This document shows positions 24,970 to 33,900 of a stretch of 64,000 nt of DNA, piece after piece. How positions within the stretch are numbered: the stretch's first letter is position 1; the number at the start of each line of letters is the position of its first letter. The stretch spans positions 231,703 to 295,702 of the forward strand of contig NZ_QQOA01000001.1 in NCBI RefSeq assembly GCF_003443895.1, in the 5' to 3' direction. The notes under the pieces are model-generated. The model searched no databases. It saw only the letters and a list, made by a program, of their open reading frames with translations, and was not told where the DNA came from. This stretch comes from Paraburkholderia phosphatilytica (GTDB lineage Bacteria > Pseudomonadota > Gammaproteobacteria > Burkholderiales > Burkholderiaceae). The translations under genes were made by a program, and so were the position numbers.

Positions 24970-27900
24970 TCAGCATGGTTTTCCTCCGCAGAACCTTATT
25001 TGCATCGAGTTTTTCGCACCGCCCGATCCTACCGTGTTAGTCGTAAAATTGCCGTCCTGCAGGTTCTGAAGTGCACGATTAATCGTGGACTGCGGCAAAT
25101 TCGAATCCTCAATTGCACCCACTGCTTGATTAATAGCGTTGTCTAGGGCATTTGAACTGGGTGTAAACGTTGGAGATGATTGCACCACCTGATTGCTGCT
25201 CCGAAACTTGCTATCCCAGAGCGTAACATTGCCGCTTGAGTCCACGGATACGACGTCAGCCCCGTGCGTACCCACCGCGTCCCCATACGCCACCACTGTC
25301 TGCCCAGGTAGAACTGCGACCTGGTTGGCCAAGTTCAATTCCGCAACGTATCCGTTGAGCTGGGAGTTGGCGATATTGGCGTTGCTCGAGTTCAAAATTG
25401 TCGGCTTATAGCCCAGCCCTGCCAAAGGGTCAGGTAGCGCGGGATTGAGCGCAACTCCGTTGGAGACGCGAAGCGCCGCCGCGCTATCTGCGGCCGAAGA
25501 CACGCCAGCATATGCTGACGCACCTGTTCCCACAGGCATACCGTTCAACCCTGCATAGACCTCACCTGCCAGTATGGAGACTTCGTTTACACAAAGGACA
25601 GCGTTCGCGGCACATGCAGCAACAATCTCCGGACCGATCAGTGTTCCAACGAGCGCTCCGCCAACCACGGGAGCGGCTGTGCTCATATTCCCTAGCGCCT
25701 GATCCGCGTTTGCGGCCTGCGCAGTCACCAGCGTCTGAATCATCTGGTCGCTACACGGCGGATTCGGTGGACCGCAAACCTTTGAAACCAAGCCACCGAA
25801 AGGCTTCAAAGCGGTGTCGTGAACTTGCTCCGAGTTGTTCGTTGCTTCGTTCTCGGCTGCCGTCTCCCCCGCCATCGCATTCTGGCCTAGCAGTCCAGCG
25901 GCCGTGCCCCCCGAAAGCATGGCGATCGCAGTGATCGCTGCACGATCAGCGTCTGTGAGGTTCGCTGCACCACCAGCCTGATCGACGAGGTACGGGGAGA
26001 TCAATGCGCTAGCCGCGCCGCCGATCGCACCACCTGCACAGCCGGTTCCCAACGCCGCGCTTGCCGCGCAGCCGAGCGCGCCGTGTAGACCGACATAGGC
26101 CAACTCTCCACCGACTGAACCTAGATCGTTCGAAAGCGTCTGTTGCGCATCCCCAATCTCATACGCCCCCGCAGCAGAACCCTCCTGCACCAGCGAATTC
26201 TTGAGCGCATCAGCAAAGCTCCCGCCCTCGACCGCCGTCTGCACACCCGCATCGATTCCCGCTTCGCCCAGCATCGCCAGAGCGCGTGTTTCAAGAGTCG
26301 AGGCCGTCGAAGCCGTGGCCTGATCGACCGTAGTACCAATGCCCGGATTCACCCCCGCAAGACTCGCCAGCGTGCTGGTTCCCTGATCAGCCATCACCGG
26401 CAGCGTCGTGAAATCCAGTCCTGTGGTGTTGTTATATGTGATGCCGTTGGTCAACCCCGCCGTAATCGCCTCGGTCGCCGCGCCCTCGAACGCGCTCGCC
26501 CAGTTCAGGCTCCCCGTCATCGTGAGCTGCGACGCAATGCTCGAGGTGAACCCGGCAGCGGCGGCGGACAGCACCACATTGCCCAGACCCGCCGAAATTG
26601 CCGGCATGGCGACGCCTTCTGCCGTCGTCGTTGCCGCCGTCGCGCCGGCGAAGGTTCCGCCTTCCGCACCCGCCGCGAGGCCAATCGCTTCGCTCGCTGC
26701 ACCCGCCGTCATGACCGCGACGACCACCGCAAACGCAAGCCCAACAATCTGCGCCGCGCCAAACCCACCTTGCGCCGTAAAGCTGCTATGCAGATCGTCG
26801 CTCACCGAGGTCTGCGTAAAGTCGCTGCCCAGCTGCTGTTGCAGCGACGCCAGCAGTTGCTGCGTGCCCGCCTGATCCACCGACCCATCGCTGCCAAGCT
26901 GCTGCAGTGCGCCGCCAATCTGCTGCAGCGTCTGCACGTTCAGATTCATGTTTTCCGCACTCATGAATCCGCCCGGCTGCACTTCCGTGCCGGTCGTGTC
27001 TTCGTATCCCGTCTCGTTGAGGTACTGCCACAACTGGCCGACGTTGACCTGGTTCGCCTGGTTGGTCAGCGTATTGGTGTTCACCGTCAGCGTGCTGGAC
27101 GCCGTGATGTTGCCGGTGTTGAGCACGCTGCCCGAGCTGTCCTGGTTGAAGTTCAGCGTGACGTTCTGCCCGACGATGTTGCCGCCCGCCGACAGCGCGC
27201 TCGTGTTTTGCGGCAGATACACCTGCGGCATCAGCGCTGTGATCGTCGGGCACGTCACCACACCGGTCGACTGGCACGTCGGATCGGGTACGGTCTGTTC
27301 CACGTACCACAGCATCGGCTGCGTGAGCGCGTTGATCTGCGTCTGCGTCAATGCCGTGCCGAGCTGCAGGTTGTTCTGCTCCGCATAGGTCAGCGCGTTG
27401 CTGTACAGGATCGCCTTTTCCTGATCGGTGACCGAGAGACCGTTCGTACTGTCGTACGACAGGCCGTTGACGAAGCTCGACTGGCCGGTCTGCTGCAACG
27501 CCGCCTGCTGCAGCGCGATGTCTTCCGCCTGCGGGCTGTAGTAGAACAACGTCGAGCTGGGTTGCAGGCTGGACGGCAGTGCGCTCAGCAACTGTTGCGG
27601 TCCGAGCACCGTGCTCTGCGAACCGATGAGCGATCCTTCGACATACGACGCCTGTCCCGCAACGGTCTGCGCTGCTGCGGCGGAACCGATCGATCCCGGC
27701 ACGGACAGCGTCAGGCCAGGCAGGCTGAGCGGACTGAGCGAGATCACCTGCGACGGCGCGTTCACGCGCGGCGTGTAGGTGTTCGCCGTCGTGATGCCGT
27801 TGATCAGACTGCGCCCGGTGAGCGTCACCGACGTGCCTAGCACATTGCCCACGTTCAGGATCTGTCCGCCCGACGAGATCGACAGGTTGGGTGCCTGGAT

Positions 27901-30900
27901 CGTCGCGGCGATGTTGCCCACCGGCGTCGGGGGGTCGATCGTGCCGCCTACATTCGTGTACGCGCTTCCGTACAGTTCCGTGCACTGGGCGGCCGAGCCG
28001 CACGCCCAGATGTTGTGACGCACGTCGCTGCTGAAGTCTCCCGTTTCCTGCACCCACTCCGAGTGCCAGTAGGCGTTCAACGCCTGCGCCTCGTTCACGA
28101 CCGGGCCGGTTACGTTGATCGTCGCACTTGTTCCGGCGGAGATCAGGCTGCCGATGTTGGTCAGACTGCCTGCGTTGATCTGCAGCCCGTTGCCGGCAGA
28201 GATGATGGACGACGAGCCTGACTGCTGGTCGACGTAGGCTTCGCAGAAACTTTCCTTGTAGCCGCCGGCCGTCATACAGCCCGAATACGCTTCGTCTGTT
28301 CCGTAGTTCTGGTGGACGGTCACGGGAGACGGCAGCGTGTTCGTGATCGCGCCCGAGACATCCAGCGTGATGTTGTTGCCCGCGATGATGTTGCCGGACG
28401 TGTTGGTCAGGCTTTGTGCCGGCGTCGTCGAAGTCGCGGTGGTTCCCACACCGCCGATCACGATGTCGTGTCCGGCGATCAGGCTGCCATCGGTGTTCGA
28501 AATCTGTCCCGCAGCGATGACCAGGTCATGGCCCGCATAGACCGTTGCGCTTTGCTCCGCATAGGAGAACGTCGTCGTGTTCGGACTGTTGCCACGGTAT
28601 CCAATCGAATTCGAACACTCCGTCCCGCTCACTCCCGTGGCGCAACCCGGCTGGGTCGACGTGGTCGAGTTGTATTGACCTTGATTGCTGAATGACTGCG
28701 TCCCGCTGGCGTTGAAGTCGTTCCCGGCGTAGAGCAAGCCGCCGTTGACGATATTGCCGCCGGATATCGTCATGTTGCGGCCAGCGATGATCTGGCCTTG
28801 CGTGCCGAAACTCGTGACCGTGCTGGTCGCGGCCGGCGGCGCGCTCGCCGACGGATTGACCGTGACATACGATTCGGGAATCACGGTGCCGGAAATGCCG
28901 GCGCCGTCCGTTCCATAGATACCGATGGTGCCCAACGCATTCAGCTGTGCCATGAAGGCGTTCAGCTGACCCTGATCGACGACGTCGACCACCGTCTCCG
29001 TGGAATTGCCAAGTGGCGCATTGTTGAGGGACTGCAGGTTCAGGTTGACGTCCAACCCGGCGGATATGGTGCTACCCGCGTTCGACAGCAACCCCGTCGT
29101 GATGTTGACGCTACCGCCCGCGGAGATCACGCCCGGCGAAAGCGCGCCTGGCGTCGTCGTCGTCCGGTCGATGCCCGGCAGCGCGATCGTTTCGATCTGA
29201 CCTCCGCCGCTCGTATTTCCGACCTCGATGTTCTGGCAATCGGACGACCCATAGCAAGGGTTGTAGGCGCCGATCTCGACCTGGATGTCATTGCTCGATA
29301 GATTGGGCTCGAGCGTGTTGACCGTCGCGTTCGTGGTGTCTGTGTAGTAGATGCAGTCACCGTGCGTCGATCCGGAGCAGCCTGCCGAAGTCAGCGTGCC
29401 GATGACAATGCCCGTCACAAGGCTTGAATCGGCCGATGCGCCAACCAGCTGGGTCTGCGTCTGACTGGCTGCCTGGAAGGCGTCGTTGATGACAGCGCCT
29501 GCGTTGATGTTGACGTTGCCCGCAGCGGTGATCGACCCAGCGGAGTTGTAGATCGTCCCGCCTGTGTTGAGCGTAATGGTGCCGCCCGCCTGAGTCGTAC
29601 CGTACTGATTGTCGTAGTTCCCGCCGCCGCTAAAGGTCAGGTTGCCCGAGCTTTCCACAGTTCCGCGATTCATCACGCTGCCCGACAGGTTGAGCGCGCT
29701 CGCAGCGTTGATCACCGCTCCGGAACCGTTGGACACAGCGCCATTGAGCGCGAGCGTTCCGCCGCTCACCACCTGACCATTGTTATTGATCGCGCCGTTG
29801 CTGGAAATAGTCAGCGACCCGGTCGAATTGAGCACGCCCGAATTCGAGAATCCGTTCAACGCCTCGATCGCGACGTTGCCTGCAGTCAGGTTCCAGTTGC
29901 TTGACAGCGACATCGACCCGACAGTCAGCGACAACGTGTTGCCGGCGCTGATCGTGCCTTGAGTCGAGCCGTCGAACGACATGTTGACTGCCGAAAGCGA
30001 CGCGTTCTGAATGGCGAGCAGTTCGCCGCCGCCGTTGCTAAACGCCCCGTTGCCGCCATTGATCCTCAACGACAGGTTGCCGACTCCACTGCCATTCACA
30101 TCCCCCGCAAACAACAACCCATTCTGATTATTCAACGACCCCACGTTGACGTTGAGCGCATTGACGCCCATCAGCGAACCGCCGACGTTCGTCAACCCGC
30201 CGCTGACCGTCACGTTGGTCGTCGCACCATTCACGAGCCCCGAGTTAGTAAAGCTTGAAGCATTGATCGTAGTCGTCGCCGTCGAAGCAAGCGAAGCATT
30301 CGCCGCGTTCGTCATGTTCGGCGCGGTCACGGTCAGATTGCCGCCCGACAGCACGCTGCTCGCGTTATAAAACCCGTTCTGCGACGTGAGCGTCGCCGCC
30401 CCCACCACATCCACCGCGCTGCCCACCAGCGACAATTGATTCGTCGCGCTAGCCGTCAACGCACCGCCAACAATCGCATCGCCCACCGTCACGTTCGCAC
30501 CCGACAGCGACATGTTCTGCGTCGACACGAGCGAAGCGCTGCCGGCATCGAGCGTCCCCGTCGCGCTCACCGTGACATTCTTCGAGCCGCCTTGCGAACC
30601 CGAGATCGTGACGTTGCCGCCGCTCACCGCGAACTGCCCCGCCACCGTGCTCGTGCCGCTCAGCGTGAGACTCTGGCCGGCGGTGAGCGTCGTATCGCCG
30701 TTCGACGACACGCCCGCCACGGACACATTGCCGTGCGTCCCCGTCACGTTCACGTTGCCCATCGACGACGTCGCGCCCGTCACGCTCGCCGAATTCGCCG
30801 CCTGGATCTGCACGTTGCCGCCCGACTGCAGCGCGCCGTTGAAGGTCACGCTGCCGCCCGTCGATGTCGCGCTGACGTTGCCCACCGCCGTCGTGGCGCC

Positions 30901-33900
30901 GAACGACATGTCGCCGCCCGACGTCGCGAGCAGTTGCCCCGCGCCCTGAATGCCGCCGAGCGTAACCGTGGTGCCCGCGTCGATCGTGATGTCCTGGCCG
31001 ATCGTCAGCGCGCCTCCGCCGCCGATCGAACCGCCCGCCGTCAGCGTCGCCGCGCCGAGGCCGAGCAGCGTGCCGGTCAGCGTCATGTTGCCGGTCGACG
31101 TCAGCTTGCTCGTGCCGTTGACGAGTCCGCCCGCGAGCGACAACGCACCGCCCGCGTTTGCGACGAGATTGCCGGGCGTGGTGGTCGTGCCGCTCACCGC
31201 GAGGTTGCCGGACGTGGCGGTCAGCGACGTATCGCCGTTCGTGCTGATGTTCCCGCCGACGCTCAGGCTGCGCGCGGCCGTCGCCGTCAGTGCGCCGCCG
31301 CTCGTCACGTCGCCGCCGAGCGTGGCATCGAGCGCGGCCGATACCGTCGTCGCGCCGCCCGAAGCGAGCGCGCCCGTCACGTTGACGTTGCCGGTGCCCG
31401 CCGCACCGGTGCCGTTCGCCGTCAGCGCGACCGTGCCCGCCACCTGCGCCGATGCCGCGGACACATCGGTGCCCGCCGTCGCGTTCAGGTTGCCGTTGGT
31501 GGTGAGGTTGCCCACGCTCACCGCGCCGCTCTGCGCGGTCAGGCTCACGTCGCCGGCCGAATGCAGATCGGCTGTGGTGAGGCTGCCGGTCGCGCCGATC
31601 GCGGTCGTGCCGCCGCTGTTGATCGCGCCGCCCACGCCAACATTGCGCGCGGCCTGCAAGCTCATATTGCCGAACGCGCTCGCCGCGCCTACGAAGGTCA
31701 CGTCGCCTTCGCCTGCGTTGCCGTTCGCGAGTACCGTGAGATCGCCGGTAGTAGCCTGTGCCGAACCGAGCCCCGCGTTGTTGCCGCCCGTCACCGAGAC
31801 GCTGCTGCCTTGCAGCGACCCCGTCAGCGCGAGATCGTTCGAAGCACTCAGCGTCGCGGCCTGCGCGAATGCGGCCGAGCCCGCGCCGGTGATGTCGTGC
31901 GCGGCCGTCAGCGATCCACTGCCTTGTCCGGCGACAGTGCCGGTCAACTGAATATCGCCGCCCGCCTGCGCGGTGAGATTGCCGGTCGACGAGATCTGCC
32001 CGCCGAGCGTCGTGTCGCCGCCCGAGGTCACGCTGAGCGTGCCTTGCGTCGTCGCGGTGCCGTTCAGCGCGGCGTTGCCCGTGGTCGCGGTCACGTTCAG
32101 GTTGCCGACCGATTGCACGGTGCCCGTCGAGGTCACGCTGACATTGCGTTGCGCGCTGAGCGTCAGCGCGTCGCCGCTGCCCAGCGTGCCGCTCACCAGC
32201 ACGTCGCGCGCGGCCGTCAGCGTGACGGCGCCGGGCGCGGTCGCGGTGCCGGTGATCGATGCATCGCCATTGCCGGCGTTGCCGTTCGCGGTCAGCGCCA
32301 GCGTGGTCAGCGAAGCGACGTCGTTCAGCGCGGCGCTATCGCCGCCGGTTGCCGTCACGCTGTTCGCGCTGAGCGAGCCGGTCAGCGCAATGTCGCGCTG
32401 CGCGGTCAGCGTCGCCGCGTTCGTGAAGGCCTGCGTGCCTGGCCCGGTGATGTCGCGGCCCGCGGTGACGCTGCCATTGCCGCCGCCGACGAGCGTGCCG
32501 TTCAGGATCGCATCGCGCCCCGCGTTCAGCGTGACATCGCCGACCGCGCTGGTGCTCGCGCCGAGCGACAGGTCGAGACCGGTCGTGATGTTCAGCACGC
32601 CGCCGCTGTTGATGCCGCCGGTCGCGTTCAGGCTGCCTTGCTGCGCGGTCAGCGTCGTATCGCCGTTCGCCTCGATCGCGCCGGCCACGTTGAGGTCGGT
32701 CAGCGCGGTGACGTTCGCCGTGGTGCCCGCGGCCAGCTTGCCGGTGGGTACTACCGTCACGCTGCCGTTCGCGTTCGCGGTAATCGCGCCCGCTCCTGCG
32801 GCCGCGCCGTTCACCGTGAGATTGCCGCTGCCGCCGGTGCCCGAAGTCAGCGCGATCGTCGATGCGGACTCCACATTATTGACGGCCACGTCGCCGGCGG
32901 CGGTGATCTGCACCGTCTGCCCCTGCACGAGGCCGCCCTGCGCGATGCTGCCGCCCGCGCTCAGCGTCGCCGCCTGCGTGAAGCCGAGCGACCCCGCGCC
33001 GCCGATATTGCGCGCCGCGCTCACGAAGCCGTTGCCTTGCCCGCTCACCGAGCCCGTCACGTTGATATCGCGACCGCCCTGCAGTGTCGTATCGAGCGCG
33101 ACCGTGGTCGTGCCGCCCAGATCGATGTCTGTGCCTGACGTGACGTTCAGCGCGCCGTTGCTGTTGAGCGCGCCGGTCACGTTGACGTTGCCTCCCAGCG
33201 CCGCCAGCGTCGTGTCGCTCGCCGACTGCAGCGTGCCATTCACGTTGACGTTCTGCCCCGCGTTCAGCAGCACGGTTGCGCCGCCCGCGAGTGTGCCGTT
33301 CAGCGTAACGTCGCCGCCCGTCGCGTTGAGCGCGATCGTCGAGCCTGCCGACACATCCTGGAACGTGCCGCTGCCGCCGGCCTGCGTCGTGATCGTCGCG
33401 CCGCGCAGCGATCCGGTGAGCGTCGTGTCGCTGCCGGACATGAGGCTTGCCGCGAGTCCGAACGCGAGCGCGCCGCTGCCGGCTATCGCGCCGCCTGCCT
33501 GCAGCGTGCCGTTGCCCTGGCTGACCACCGTGCCGTTCGCCGTGATGTTCTGTCCGGCGTTGAGCACGAGGTTGCCAAGCGCCTGCGTGCTGCCGCCACC
33601 GCTGCCATTCGCTTCGAGATCGATCGATTGATTCGCGCTGACGTTCAGGTCCGTGCCCGACGCAATGCTGCCAGTGCTGGTGAGCGAGCCCCCGGTGCTC
33701 GTGAGCGTCGTGCTGCCGTTCGACACGATCGAGCCCGCCACCGCGATATCGCCCGCCGCGGTGACGTTCATCGCCGCCGACGTCCCCAGCGTGCCGCTCG
33801 ATGCGACGCTGACGCCGCCTGCCGCGTTCAGCGTGCTGCCGGTCTGCGAGGTCACCGAGCCGTCGATGCCGATGTTGCCGCTGCCAGTCCCGGTGCCTGT

